Shown: positions 35,160 through 44,839, counted from the first letter of the stretch. The stretch is 64,000 nucleotides of DNA from CAJINA01 sp964636125 (GCA_964636125.1 CAZWPX010000009.1:34842-98841), one strand, 5' to 3'. Program-made: numbers and translations. Notes: generated from the letters alone by a model not told the origin.

Positions 35160-35163
35160 CCCA

Positions 35164-36696
35164 TCACCCCCTTCGGCTCCGATCCAAGGTGCGATACTGG
35201 ATCGCCTCGGCAATCTGGGCCGGCCCAATCTTATCGGCCCCGGCCAGGTCAGCCAGGGTCCGGGCGATCTTTAAAATCCGGTTGTAGGCCCGGGCCGACA
35301 GGCCCAGTTTGTCCACCGCCGTTTCCAGCAGGTGTTGAGAATCCCGGCCGATGGCGCAGTGGGTGCGGATGTGCCGGCTACCCATGCGCGCATTGGCAAA
35401 AATCCGGGTCCGCGCAAACCGTCGGGCCTGGATGTTACGGGCCGCTTCTACCCGGGTTTGAATCGCATGCGAGGGTTCCGCCTTGAACTTGCCCATGAGA
35501 TCCCGGTAGGGCACCGCGGGGACCTCCACGTGGATGTCGATGCGGTCAAGCAGCGGACCGGATATCTTGGAACGGTAGCGGTGAATCTGGGTCCCGGTGC
35601 AGCGGCAGGGGTGCTTGGGGTCGTTGAGGTACCCGCAGGGACAGGGGTTCATTGCCGCCACGAGCATAAAGCTGGACGGATAGGTCAGGGTTGAGGCCGC
35701 CCGGGAGATGGTCACTGTCTTATCCTCCAGCGGCTGGCGCATCACTTCCAGAACATGTTTTTTGTATTCGGCCAGCTCATCTAAAAACAGCACTCCGTTG
35801 TGGGCCAGGCTCACTTCGCCGGGTCGCGGAATATGGCCGCCGCCGATCAGGCCGGCATCTGAAATGGTGTGGTGCGGGGATCGAAACGGGCGCCGGGTTA
35901 CCAGGGCCTGATTTTTTTGCATCATTCCCACGACACTGTATATTTTGGTGGTCTCAATCGCTTCCGCCAGAACCATGGGAGGAAGAATCCCGGGCAATCG
36001 CCGGGCAAGCATGGTTTTGCCGGATCCGGGTGGGCCGACCATCAGCAGATTATGCCCACCGGCAGCCGCCACTTCCAGGGCCCTTTTAACCTGTTCCTGG
36101 CCCATCACATCGGCAAAATCATCCCCGGAAGCGGACCGGGTCCCAAATACCGTCGCGACATCGATCTTGACCGGTTTGACAGTGGTCATACCCCTCAAAA
36201 ATTCAACAACCTGCGCAAAGGTGTTGACGGGTATCACGTCGACACCACGGACCACTGCCGCTTCATTGCCGTTTTGCAGCGGCACGATAATCCCGGCGTG
36301 TGCCTGACGGACAGCCTCAAGCGCCATGGGCAGGGAACCCCGAACCGGTTTCACCCGCCCGTCAAGAGAGAGTTCTCCCATTACCAGGAATTTTGACACA
36401 GTCTCCTGGGGGATCAATCGTGTCGCGGTCAGGATGCCCAGTGCCATGGGCAGATCAAAACCGGTCCCTTCCTTTTTGATGTCCGCCGGGGCCAGATTGA
36501 CGGTAATGCGATCGTCGGGAAAAGTGTAGCCTGAATTGTTGATGGCCGCCTTGACCCGCTCCCGGCTCTCCTTCACCGAAGCTTCTGGAAGGCCCACAGT
36601 TGTAAAGGCCGGAAGACCGGAGGCAATGTCTACTTCAACCTCTACAAGGACAGCTTCGATTCCGATTATGGCACTGCTTAAAACTTTGGCCAGCAT
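35164..36696 (-). CDS. comM: ComM/YifB AAA+ ATPase (Mg chelatase-like)
   Basis: A full-length 510-residue YifB protein, a hexameric helicase that drives branch migration during natural transformation. The N-terminal domain starts MLAKVLSSAIIGIEAVLVEV, with FPDDRITVNLAPADIKKEG. The AAA+ domain holds Walker A VGPPGSGKTML and Walker B GVLFLDELAEY. A Cys-rich insertion is CPCGYLNDPKHPCRCTG. The C-terminal domain ends in AIQYRTLDRSRRG. Codons 36045 to 35189 are shared with the truncated copy at 28217. The stop lies 5 bases from the hepT remnant. Confidence 0.95.
   Translation of the reverse strand: MLAKVLSSAIIGIEAVLVEVEVDIASGLPAFTTVGLPEASVKESRERVKAAINNSGYTFPDDRITVNLAPADIKKEGTGFDLPMALGILTATRLIPQETVSKFLVMGELSLDGRVKPVRGSLPMALEAVRQAHAGIIVPLQNGNEAAVVRGVDVIPVNTFAQVVEFLRGMTTVKPVKIDVATVFGTRSASGDDFADVMGQEQVKRALEVAAAGGHNLLMVGPPGSGKTMLARRLPGILPPMVLAEAIETTKIYSVVGMMQKNQALVTRRPFRSPHHTISDAGLIGGGHIPRPGEVSLAHNGVLFLDELAEYKKHVLEVMRQPLEDKTVTISRAASTLTYPSSFMLVAAMNPCPCGYLNDPKHPCRCTGTQIHRYRSKISGPLLDRIDIHVEVPAVPYRDLMGKFKAEPSHAIQTRVEAARNIQARRFARTRIFANARMGSRHIRTHCAIGRDSQHLLETAVDKLGLSARAYNRILKIARTLADLAGADKIGPAQIAEAIQYRTLDRSRRG
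35189..36045. repeat. Right copy of 857-bp direct repeat
   Basis: Partner of 28245-29101. Identity ends abruptly on both sides, while the neighbouring codons still encode the same residues with synonymous changes. This is the pattern left by a gene-conversion tract or a recombination event between diverged comM alleles. Confidence 0.85.
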
Positions 36697-36775
36697 GCTA
36701 AACCCCGCAGGTGTCTGGATGCATTTCAGGAAATTTTGTATTCAGTGCTGAAGCTGCGAAAGAGGATTTTTCCAG

Positions 36776-36910
36776 ATGCAGACAGCGGTTGTGGTGGCTA
36801 TCGTTACGGTGGGGACCGTGGCATGTGCCAGCGGCGGACTCGCCCGTGCGAAACCTTTTGCAATAGAGCCAATCATCCGCTGGTGGTTCTTCATATCAAA
36901 TTGGCCATAG
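36776..36910 (+). CDS. Possible small exported or membrane peptide
   Basis: A 44-codon ORF beginning MQTAVVVAIVTVGTVACASG, a hydrophobic N-terminus like a signal or lipoprotein leader, ending RWWFFISNWP. AGAGGA lies about ten bases upstream. It occupies the gap between the divergent comM and lpxC genes. An opposing 69-codon frame exists; neither is strongly supported. Confidence 0.3.
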   Translation: MQTAVVVAIVTVGTVACASGGLARAKPFAIEPIIRWWFFISNWP

Positions 36911-37068
36911 GAGGGCAAATTTTTTCTGGACCTCCGGCTACAATTTGACATTTACCTGCTTTTGTTTAATATAAGGCTTTATCAGTTTCGGGAAAACCTT
37001 ACAAACAAACCGGCTTGGAAGTGGATGCTAACAAAATCCGGACCCCAACCGTAGTTAAAATATAAAAA

Positions 37069-37977
37069 ATGAATCTGCACGTAAACCAGACAACCATTGC
37101 GCGGCCTGTGACCTGTGAGGGTGTCGGCGTCCACTCCGGCAAAAACGTAACGCTGACCATCAACCCCGCCCCGGTCAATCACGGCATAAAATTTGTCCGC
37201 AAGGACCTAATGGACAGCCCTGTCATCGCCGCCCGATTCAACATGGTCGTGGACACAAGCCTGGCCACAGTGATCGGGTACAACGGATTTATCGTCTCCA
37301 CCATTGAACATCTCATGGCCTGTTTCACCGGCCAGGGCATTGACAACGCCCTGGTGGAACTGGATAATTACGAAATGCCCATCATGGATGGCAGCGGGGG
37401 GCCTTTCGCAGACATTATCAAGTCGGCCGGCGTGCAAAACCAGACCGGGGCCAGGTGCTTTTTCGTCATAAAAGAGCCCATTGAAATAGAGCGGGATGGT
37501 AAATTCGTAGGTATTTATCCCGCCACCACCTACAAAATAACCTACACGATTGACTACGACCACCCTCTCATTGGCCGCCAGACCTGTGCAGTGGATGTAT
37601 TCGACGGCACATTTGAAACCGAGGTCGCCCGCGCCCGAACCTTCGGGTTCCTGGAAGAATACGAACTGATGAAACATTACGGCCTTGCCCAGGGCGGCTC
37701 CCTCGACAACGTGCTGGTTGTGGATGAAGACGACGTGGTCAATCCGGGCGGACTACGCTATCCGGACGAATTCGTCCGGCACAAAATCCTTGATTGCATA
37801 GGCGATTTTTCCCTCCTCGGCATGCCTATTCTGGGGCATGTCATTGCCGAAAAATCAGGGCATGCCTTCAACCACGAGTTTTTAGAAACATTCTTTGAGA
37901 AAAAAGAATGCTGGGCCACCGAAACGATCCATGACCCCGAAACAGAGCCCACCCGACCGAAACAGCTTGCCATTTAA
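37069..37977 (+). CDS. lpxC: UDP-3-O-acyl-N-acetylglucosamine deacetylase
   Basis: Zinc deacetylase for the committed step of lipid A synthesis, cytosolic. The zinc ligands are visible: STIEHLMA (first His), RHKILDCIGD (His and Asp). SGHAFNHEF holds the catalytic His. CEGVGVHSG near the start is a family signature. At 302 residues it is full length, with a short C-terminal extension. The 12 bases before ATG are A/T only and give no ribosome-binding site, so translation may be weak or regulated. It lies upstream of DUF4390-ntrYX. Confidence 0.95.
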   Translation: MNLHVNQTTIARPVTCEGVGVHSGKNVTLTINPAPVNHGIKFVRKDLMDSPVIAARFNMVVDTSLATVIGYNGFIVSTIEHLMACFTGQGIDNALVELDNYEMPIMDGSGGPFADIIKSAGVQNQTGARCFFVIKEPIEIERDGKFVGIYPATTYKITYTIDYDHPLIGRQTCAVDVFDGTFETEVARARTFGFLEEYELMKHYGLAQGGSLDNVLVVDEDDVVNPGGLRYPDEFVRHKILDCIGDFSLLGMPILGHVIAEKSGHAFNHEFLETFFEKKECWATETIHDPETEPTRPKQLAI

Positions 37978-38050
37978 GCCAATTTCCATTAAATATCCGG
38001 AGTATCTGCACAAGGTTTTGTAGCCTTAATGCCGCCAACCGGGTAGTGAT

Positions 38051-38617
38051 ATGACAGTGGGCTCATACTGGAAAATTTGCATTGCTCTTTTTGGCCTGAT
38101 CCTGCTGACAGGCAATGCCGTGCTGGCCCAGGAAGCACGCCTGACCGATGTGATCGTCACCAACACCCGGGATGATCTGCTCGCATATCTGACGGTCGAA
38201 GGCGCCTTCACCCCGGATATGGAGGCCGCCATAAAGAGCGGTGTTTCCACAACCTTCTCCTTTCTGGTGAACCTTTATAGGGACCGCAACTGGTGGCTGG
38301 ATAAAAAAATCGCTGAAAAAACCATCACGCATGCCATTAAGTACGACAATCTGAAAAAAAAATTCCGGGTACAGCGCTCATGGGAAAAAGAGCCTCATAT
38401 CACCCAATCATTTTCCGAGGCCCAGAAACTGATGACGGAAGTTGACAGCCTTACCATCATCCCCCTGGCAGAGTTGACCAAAGGCACCACCTACCAGATT
38501 CAGGCAAAAGCCGAACTCAGCAAACGAACCCTCCCATTAAAACTGCATTATGTGCTCTTCTTTATCTCTCTCTGGGATTTCGAAACAGACTGGTACACCA
38601 TCAATTTTGTTTACTGA
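38051..38617 (+). CDS. DUF4390 exported protein
   Basis: A 188-residue protein with a signal peptide (CIALFGLILLTGNAVLAQEA). The mature part matches DUF4390: VTNTRDDLLAYLTVEGAFTP, FSFLVNLYRDRNWWLDKKIA, and the end FISLWDFETDWYTINFVY. This family is commonly found immediately before ntrY-like kinases; the pairing is seen here with a 34-base gap. It may be the periplasmic signal partner of that kinase. Confidence 0.85.
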   Translation: MTVGSYWKICIALFGLILLTGNAVLAQEARLTDVIVTNTRDDLLAYLTVEGAFTPDMEAAIKSGVSTTFSFLVNLYRDRNWWLDKKIAEKTITHAIKYDNLKKKFRVQRSWEKEPHITQSFSEAQKLMTEVDSLTIIPLAELTKGTTYQIQAKAELSKRTLPLKLHYVLFFISLWDFETDWYTINFVY

Positions 38618-38651
38618 CAAGCGGCGGCGATAATATTTGCCGGATCAGACT

Positions 38652-40901
38652 ATGAGCCAGAACCACAACGACAGCACGCCGATTTCCAAGCTATCACCCG
38701 AAGAACGAAAGCGCCGGAAACGGGAAGCCATCATTATCGTGGTGGCTATCGCCCTGGTGGCCCTTTTAACTTTTGTGGAAAGCCGTGTCGTTCATTTCGG
38801 AACCAGTTTCCCCATCTCCAATACCATATTGATGTTCATCCTGATCAACATCAATATGCTGCTTTTGATCCTGCTCCTCTTCCTGGTTCTAAGAAACCTG
38901 GTAAAACTGCTGTACGACCGAAAGCGCAAAGTGATGGGCGCCAAACTGCGCACCCGCCTGGTCATCGCGTTCATTGCCCTGACCCTGCTGCCGTCCACCG
39001 TGCTGTTTTTCTTTTCCATCAACTTTATCACCAACAGCCTGGAATTCTGGTTTAACGTACCCATCGAACAGGCCCTTGAAAATTCGGTGCGGGTGGGGCG
39101 CAGCCTGTACAACCGGTCGGAAGCCAATAACCTGTTTTTCCTGGAGCGGGTAGCCTACCAGGTGAAAACCAAAAAAATGATGGCTCCCGAAAAGCGCAGG
39201 GCCCTGAACAACTATATCCAGGTGGTGCAGCGCGCTTTCAACCTGCATGCCATCGAGGTATACAATACCAACACCAAGCGCATCACGTACGCCCTCGCAC
39301 CCGAACTGGAAGAGATGACATTCAATGCGATATCCGCCGACAACCTGCGCAAGGAAATGATGCCCAATGGCATCCGAACAGTCACCGAGACCGTTTCAAC
39401 CGGTGAGTTTATAAGAACAATCGGTACGGTACCCTTTAAAGCAGGCATTGAAAATGCGGACGCACTGCTGGTTATAACGGTTTTGATGCCACCGGCGATT
39501 TCCGAAAACCTGCAATCCATATCCAGGGGTATTGAAGAGTATCAACAGATCAAACTGCTGAAGAAGCCTATCCAGATTTCCTATTACATCACCCTTTCCA
39601 TCGTGGCTCTGCTGGTTGTTTTTTGTGCGATCTGGTTTGGGTTCTACCTGGCCAAAACCATTACCATTCCAATCATGGAATTGGCGGAAGGAACCCGCAA
39701 AGTCGCCGAAGGAGACCTGAGTTTTTCCATCAACATGACCGTCGATGATGAAATCGGTTCGCTGGTGGACTCTTTCAATAAAATGACCCACGATTTGCGC
39801 GTTGGACGCGAACAGTTGGAACTGTCGACCCGCATGCTCAAAGACCGCAACATCGAGATTGAGGAACAGCGTCAATTTCTGGCCATTGTATTGAAAAACG
39901 TGTCAGCCGGAGTCATCACCCTTGATGCCGATGGCGTTATTGCGACCATCAACAAATCAGCAGGGCGCATGCTCGACCTGGAATCCGCCCGGATTCTATT
40001 CCGACCCTATACCGACATCCTGGATATCCATCATCTCAACCTGGCCAGGGAGATAATGGATACCCTGTCCCAGGGCCCTGAAAATGTCGTCAACCGGGCC
40101 ATCAAAGCGACTATCAGCGGACGCACGAAGAGCTTTTTGGTAACGGTGAGTGCGTTGAAAGACGATGAAAACCGCAACATCGGGGTGGTGGTGGTGTTTG
40201 ACGACCTGACGGAACAAGAAAGAGCCCAGAAAGTCGCCACCTGGCGGGAAGTCGCCCGGCGCATCGCCCATGAGGTCAAAAACCCGCTGACACCCATTTC
40301 CCTGTCTGCCCAGCGCCTCAAACGTAAATATGTAAGCCAGATAGACGATCCGGTATTTGAAGAATGCACCCGTATGATAATTGACCACGTGGATCTTATC
40401 CGCAATCTCGTCAATGAATTTTCGGCCTTTGCACAGTTCCCCACCGCCAACCCGGTGTTATGCAGCCTGTCTGCCATTATTGAAGAGACCGTGGCATTAT
40501 ACCGGGAGGGACATCACAATGTAGAGTTTGAATTGATTCTCACTGACGGTGACATTCCCCCCATGAACCTGGATCGCCAGCAGGTCAAGCAGGCCATGAT
40601 CAACCTGGTGGACAACGCCGTCGGCGCAATGGCCGAAAAAGGACGGATTGTGATTACCCTGTCACTGGATACGATTTTGAAAATGGTCCGTCTGGAGGTG
40701 GCCGACAATGGTCCGGGTATTACCGATGAAGATAAAACCAGACTTTTCGAACCCAATTTTTCAACCAAAAAAAGTGGTATGGGCCTTGGCCTGACCATTG
40801 TCAGCTCGATTGTATTGGACCACAACGGCCGTATCCGCGTTCAGGACAACCACCCCAACGGGGCCAAGTTTGTTATTGAACTACCCGTAGACATAAACTA
40901 A
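38652..40901 (+). CDS. ntrY: NtrY-like membrane sensor histidine kinase
   Basis: A 749-residue kinase. Domains: basic cytosolic N-terminus, two to three helices (IIIVVAIALVALLTF, then LMFILININMLLLILLLFLV and LVIAFIALTLLPSTVLFFFS), periplasmic sensor, another helix (ITLSIVALLVVFCAIWFG), HAMP, PAS, then HisKA with RIAHEVKNPLTPI and ATPase motifs NLVDNAVGAM, DNGPGI and GMGLGLTI. ATG at 38652 is chosen over TTG at 38637 because GGAT sits eight bases before it. It probably phosphorylates the NtrX-like regulator encoded 16 bases downstream. Confidence 0.9.
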   Translation: MSQNHNDSTPISKLSPEERKRRKREAIIIVVAIALVALLTFVESRVVHFGTSFPISNTILMFILININMLLLILLLFLVLRNLVKLLYDRKRKVMGAKLRTRLVIAFIALTLLPSTVLFFFSINFITNSLEFWFNVPIEQALENSVRVGRSLYNRSEANNLFFLERVAYQVKTKKMMAPEKRRALNNYIQVVQRAFNLHAIEVYNTNTKRITYALAPELEEMTFNAISADNLRKEMMPNGIRTVTETVSTGEFIRTIGTVPFKAGIENADALLVITVLMPPAISENLQSISRGIEEYQQIKLLKKPIQISYYITLSIVALLVVFCAIWFGFYLAKTITIPIMELAEGTRKVAEGDLSFSINMTVDDEIGSLVDSFNKMTHDLRVGREQLELSTRMLKDRNIEIEEQRQFLAIVLKNVSAGVITLDADGVIATINKSAGRMLDLESARILFRPYTDILDIHHLNLAREIMDTLSQGPENVVNRAIKATISGRTKSFLVTVSALKDDENRNIGVVVVFDDLTEQERAQKVATWREVARRIAHEVKNPLTPISLSAQRLKRKYVSQIDDPVFEECTRMIIDHVDLIRNLVNEFSAFAQFPTANPVLCSLSAIIEETVALYREGHHNVEFELILTDGDIPPMNLDRQQVKQAMINLVDNAVGAMAEKGRIVITLSLDTILKMVRLEVADNGPGITDEDKTRLFEPNFSTKKSGMGLGLTIVSSIVLDHNGRIRVQDNHPNGAKFVIELPVDIN

Positions 40902-40917
40902 AAAAGGAGTTATTTCG

Positions 40918-42273
40918 ATGTTTCCTTCAGTTTTAATCGTGGATGACGAACCTTCCATCCTGCAATCGTTGGGCGGTCTGCTCAAGGACGAAGGTTTTGA
41001 GGTAATTTCAGCCACCAACGGCTATGAAGCCTTGAAGATCATAGATATGGAATCCCCGGACCTGGTCCTGCTTGATATCTGGATGCCGGGCATTGATGGC
41101 ATTGAAACCCTAAAAGAAATAAAAAAGTCGCACCCCTTTCTGCCGGTCATTATCATTTCAGGCCACGGTACCATTGAAACGGCTGTGCGGGCCACCAAAC
41201 TGGGCGCCTATAATTTCATTGAAAAACCGCTCTCGATCGACAAGATTATCGTGACCATCAACAATGCCCTGAACTTCAGACGGCTGGAAGAAGAAAACCA
41301 GTACCTGCGCAAAAAGACGCTGGAAAAGAACTCCATAACCGGGAACAGTCCGGCGACAGTCGAACTTAAAAAGCAAATTTCGATTGCCGCCCCCAAAGAC
41401 GCCTGGATCCTGATCACCGGCGAAAACGGTACCGGAAAGGAGTTGATTGCCCGGACGATACATCAGCTCAGCTCACGGGCCTTAAACCCGCTGGTGGATG
41501 TCAACTGTGCCGCCATTCCCGAAGATTTGATCGAAAGTGAATTGTTCGGCCACGAGAAAGGTGCTTTCGCGGACTCGACAACCAAAAAAAGAGGGAAATT
41601 CGAACTTGCCAACGGGGGAACCCTTTTCCTGGATGAGATCGGGGACATGAGTTTGAAGACCCAGGGTAAAATATTACGGGTTCTCCAGGAAATGCAGTTT
41701 CAGCGTGTGGGCGGCACCCGCACCATCAATGTGGATGTCAGAATCATAGCAGCCACCAATAAAAACCTGGAAACGGAAATCAAAAATGGTACTTTCCGGG
41801 AAGATCTTTACTATCGTTTGAACGTTATCCCCATCAGCGTACACGCTCTGAAGAACCGCTGGGAAGATATCCCCCTCCTGGTGGAAACCTTCATCCGGGA
41901 AGCTGCCCGCGAAAACATGGGGCGTGAAAAAACGTTAACCCCCGCGGCGGTGGAGTCCCTGTGCAGCTACGCCTGGCCCGGCAATGTCAGAGAGTTAAAA
42001 AACCTGGTGGAAAGATTGATGATCATGGTTGAAAAAGATGTTATTGATGTGTCCGACCTGCCGCCCCTGGGAGGCACCGCATCACCGGACTGCCTGTACC
42101 GGGAAAGCGATCCGCTGTTTGAAATCGGCACCCTCAAAGACGCCAAGAAAGCCTTTGAAAAGGCTTTTATCCAAAACAAGCTGACCGAACAGGATAATAA
42201 TGTCACAAAGACCGCAGAAGCAATAGGGGTTGCCCGAAGCTATCTGCATAAGAAATTGAAGGCGAACATGTGA
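40918..42273 (+). CDS. ntrX: NtrX-like response regulator with AAA+ domain
   Basis: A 451-residue regulator. Receiver 1-120 (LIVDDEP, Asp53 in LLDIWMPG, EKPL). AAA+ 140-370: Walker A ITGENGTGKEL, Walker B TLFLDEIGD, sensor region VDVRIIAATN. C-terminal Fis-type HTH: TKTAEAIGVARSYLHKKLKA. The sigma-54-contacting loop reads GAFADS at residues 215-220 instead of GAFTGA, so it may not activate sigma-54 polymerase. ATG at 40918 follows AAGGAG. It is cotranscribed with the kinase and rsmD. Confidence 0.92.
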   Translation: MFPSVLIVDDEPSILQSLGGLLKDEGFEVISATNGYEALKIIDMESPDLVLLDIWMPGIDGIETLKEIKKSHPFLPVIIISGHGTIETAVRATKLGAYNFIEKPLSIDKIIVTINNALNFRRLEEENQYLRKKTLEKNSITGNSPATVELKKQISIAAPKDAWILITGENGTGKELIARTIHQLSSRALNPLVDVNCAAIPEDLIESELFGHEKGAFADSTTKKRGKFELANGGTLFLDEIGDMSLKTQGKILRVLQEMQFQRVGGTRTINVDVRIIAATNKNLETEIKNGTFREDLYYRLNVIPISVHALKNRWEDIPLLVETFIREAARENMGREKTLTPAAVESLCSYAWPGNVRELKNLVERLMIMVEKDVIDVSDLPPLGGTASPDCLYRESDPLFEIGTLKDAKKAFEKAFIQNKLTEQDNNVTKTAEAIGVARSYLHKKLKANM

Positions 42274-42277
42274 TATT

Positions 42278-42832
42278 ATGAGGGTCATCAGTGGACACCT
42301 TGGCGGCCGCAAGCTCTTTTCGGTGAGCGGGAACAGAACCCGCCCCACCGCAGACAAGGTCAAAGAATCGGTCTTTAATATACTGTCAGGTGAGATCCGC
42401 GACCGGGTGGTACTGGACCTGTTTGCCGGCACCGGTGCCCTGGGAATCGAATCTGCAAGCCGGGGTGCCGCCGCCGTTGTCTGCATTGACAACAGTTCAG
42501 CCGCCATCCGGGCCATCGAGAAAAACGTCAGCGCCTGCGCCCTTGAAACCCGTGTAAAGGTCATCCGGTGGGATATCGCCCGAAACCTCGGCTGTCTCCG
42601 TTCGGCACAGCCGCAGTATGATCTGATCTTCATGGACCCCCCCTATGAACGGGGGCTGCTGGTGAAGGCGCTGTCCAACTTGCACTACAGTCAGGCGGCG
42701 GAGCCGGGGGCCACCCTGGTCGTGGAACATTCGGACCGCGAACCTGTCCCGGAGGATGTTGCTTTTATAGGTCTCAAAGACCAACGTAAATACGGAAAAA
42801 CGCTTGTCTCGTTTCTTGAATATATGCTATGA
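42278..42832 (+). CDS. rsmD: 16S rRNA m2G966 methyltransferase
   Basis: A 184-residue SAM-dependent methyltransferase acting on the 30S subunit. RVISGHLGGRKL starts it, TRPTADKVKESVFNIL is the family signature, LDLFAGTGALGIES is the SAM loop, and IFMDPPYERG the catalytic DPPY motif. ATG lies four bases after the ntrX stop, so it is part of that operon. Confidence 0.95.
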   Translation: MRVISGHLGGRKLFSVSGNRTRPTADKVKESVFNILSGEIRDRVVLDLFAGTGALGIESASRGAAAVVCIDNSSAAIRAIEKNVSACALETRVKVIRWDIARNLGCLRSAQPQYDLIFMDPPYERGLLVKALSNLHYSQAAEPGATLVVEHSDREPVPEDVAFIGLKDQRKYGKTLVSFLEYML

Positions 42833-42995
42833 CGCGGTCGATTTAAGAGGCTTCATCAAAACACTTTATCACTGAAAAACAAAAGCTGGCAAACCCCTCT
42901 ATCGCTCGGGGTTTCCCGCCAAGTGCTGCACTCTACCAAATACGGGTACCGGAAGCTGCGCCGCCAGTTGAATCTTAAACGGAAAGGTTACGCCC

Positions 42996-43487
42996 ATGGA
43001 ACACATCGCCATCTACCCCGGATCATTCGACCCGGTCACCAACGGCCACATAGACATTATCAAGCGCGGATTAAAAATCTTTGACAAAATTATTGTGACC
43101 ATCCTGCACAACCCCGCGAAAAAAACCCTTTTTACACTTGCGGAGAGAATAGATCTTCTGGAGACTTGTCTTGCGGATTGTCCGCAGGTGGAGGTGGCCT
43201 CGTATGATGGCCTGCTGGTAGACTACGCTGAACAGCGCCAGGCCGACGCTATTTTAAGGGGTATGCGCGCTGTGTCTGATTTCGAGTATGAGTTTCAGCT
43301 GGCCCTGATGAACCGGAAATTGAGAAGAGAGATTCAGACTGTTTTCCTGATGACCGGCCTGCGCTGGATATTCACCAGCTCTTCTATTATTAAGGAAGCC
43401 GCCCAGTTCGGGGGCGATATTGACGACATGGTGCCACCGGCCGTCAATCAAAAGCTTCAGGAAAAATTGGGTTCGAAATCCAAATAA
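42996..43487 (+). CDS. coaD: Phosphopantetheine adenylyltransferase
   Basis: A 163-residue nucleotidyltransferase for the penultimate step of CoA synthesis. IAIYPGSFDPVTNGHIDII carries the (T/H)xGH signature; GMRAVSDFEYEFQLALMN and FTSSSIIKEAAQFGGDI match the family. ATG follows GGAAAGG. The gap after rsmD contains a short hairpin, AAACCCC/GGGGTTT (42891-42914), without a T-run. Confidence 0.96.
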   Translation: MEHIAIYPGSFDPVTNGHIDIIKRGLKIFDKIIVTILHNPAKKTLFTLAERIDLLETCLADCPQVEVASYDGLLVDYAEQRQADAILRGMRAVSDFEYEFQLALMNRKLRREIQTVFLMTGLRWIFTSSSIIKEAAQFGGDIDDMVPPAVNQKLQEKLGSKSK

Positions 43488-43520
43488 GGATGACCGGGTA
43501 AAAGGGTAGCGTAAATAATT

Positions 43521-44507
43521 TCACACCGGATCGGGCTTACCTTCTGCCGCCGCGACCCGCTCAAGCCAGATAACAATGGCAAACCCCACCACAGCCAGTC
43601 CCAGCGCCAGGAAAAGGGCACTGTCAATCCCATCAGGCAAAATATTACGCACCTGAATGACGTGTTCCTTCCCTCGAATGATCCGGGTTTCAACCACCTC
43701 TTTCCAGGGCCATATCCGGGGAAGAGAACCGGCCATAAGCCCGGTCAGAAAAGCAATTGTGAAGTTGTACCACCTGTCCAGCAGGGCATTCAGAACCCGC
43801 GCAAATCCCATTAGCCCCACCATGCATCCAGCACAGAAAACCATAATGGTCATAAAATTGTCGGCCCCGAAAGGATTTTTCAGGCACCCGGTGATGAATT
43901 CATACTTGCCCAGGATCAGGAGTATAAAGGCACCGCTGATCCCGGGCAGAATCATGGCGCAGATGGCAACCAACCCGGAAAAAAAGATAAACCCGGCACT
44001 CTCCGGTGTGGATACCGGCACAGCGTTGACAATCAGCCAGGCCAGCAGGGCTCCGCAGATAAAACAGGCGACCGCTGTGGGCGACCAGCGGGCAACATAC
44101 CGGCCGACCACAATCACGGACGCAGCAATAAGACCGAAAAAGAGACTCCAGATGTAGACCGGATGGGCATGCAGCAGGTAGTTCACCAGCCTGGCCAGAC
44201 TGAGAATGGCCACCCCGATGCCTAAAAACAGCGCCAGCAGAAAACGAAGGTGCAGGTTTGCCAGGGCACTTTTAATGTCCAGATTCAACACCCGGGTTAC
44301 CATTTTCAGGTCGGCGGACTTGATCGCCTGCAGCAGCTGCTGGTAAATCCCCGTAATAAGGGCCATGGTTCCGCCGGAAACACCTGGAATGATGTCGGCT
44401 GTCCCCATGCACAACCCCTTGAGGGATAATAGCGCCGCTTCTTTTAAATTCTGCGGCCCGGGGCTCGCCATAAATGCCCCTTTCCAAGTCATCTTTTCAC
44501 GTTTCAT
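43521..44507 (-). CDS. DUF368 membrane protein (polyprenyl-phosphate translocase family)
   Basis: A 328-residue protein with about nine helices. The DUF368 start is LKGLCMGTADIIPGVSGGTM, repeated in the second half as MILPGISGAFILLILGKYE; the pair marks an internal duplication. Family members (PopT) recycle undecaprenyl phosphate across the inner membrane. AGGATT precedes ATG 44507. It is convergent with coaD. Confidence 0.85.
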   Translation of the reverse strand: MKREKMTWKGAFMASPGPQNLKEAALLSLKGLCMGTADIIPGVSGGTMALITGIYQQLLQAIKSADLKMVTRVLNLDIKSALANLHLRFLLALFLGIGVAILSLARLVNYLLHAHPVYIWSLFFGLIAASVIVVGRYVARWSPTAVACFICGALLAWLIVNAVPVSTPESAGFIFFSGLVAICAMILPGISGAFILLILGKYEFITGCLKNPFGADNFMTIMVFCAGCMVGLMGFARVLNALLDRWYNFTIAFLTGLMAGSLPRIWPWKEVVETRIIRGKEHVIQVRNILPDGIDSALFLALGLAVVGFAIVIWLERVAAAEGKPDPV

Positions 44508-44553
44508 ATAATCCTATTTTCCAGGCAAACGACTTTTTATCTTTTTGAGTTGT

Positions 44554-44582
44554 CTGGATACCGGATCAGGTCCGGCCTGACA
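44554..44582. repeat. Half copy of the GTCATTCCGGGC repeat family
   Basis: CTGGATACCGGATCAGGTCC then GGCCTGACA resembles one arm of the palindrome at 27131-27233. No opposite arm follows. Confidence 0.4.
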
Positions 44583-44694
44583 CCCCTGTGATTTTTCTTA
44601 AAACCTTTTAGATGTTTCCCGTTACTATCGCCATTCCATCACTTTCTACCAGGCTCAACGAGGCACCCTGAATCAGAAAGCGTCTCCTGCTGCA

Positions 44695-44839
44695 CGAAGT
44701 GGTTTCAAAGCCTTCACTCGGGTTCAAGGTCAAGGCGGGGCGAGGGGTTCAACCGCAGGAATATTGGAATATTTCGAGGATTGAACACCTCGGCCCAACG
44801 CAGAGATTGGGCCCGAGGGGAGGTTTTGAAACCACTTCG
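44695..44839. repeat. Palindromic MITE-like element with 15-bp terminal inverted repeats
   Basis: CGAAGTGGTTTCAAA (44695-44709) and TTTGAAACCACTTCG (44825-44839) are exact inverted repeats. Pairing continues inward with mismatches, so most of the 145 bases can fold. The right end touches the pcm stop codon. The centre (44747-44785) read on the - strand contains TCCTCGAAATA then TATTCCTGCGGTT. That is nearly the same core as the 12030 element, whose ends differ. It carries no ORF. Confidence 0.75.
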
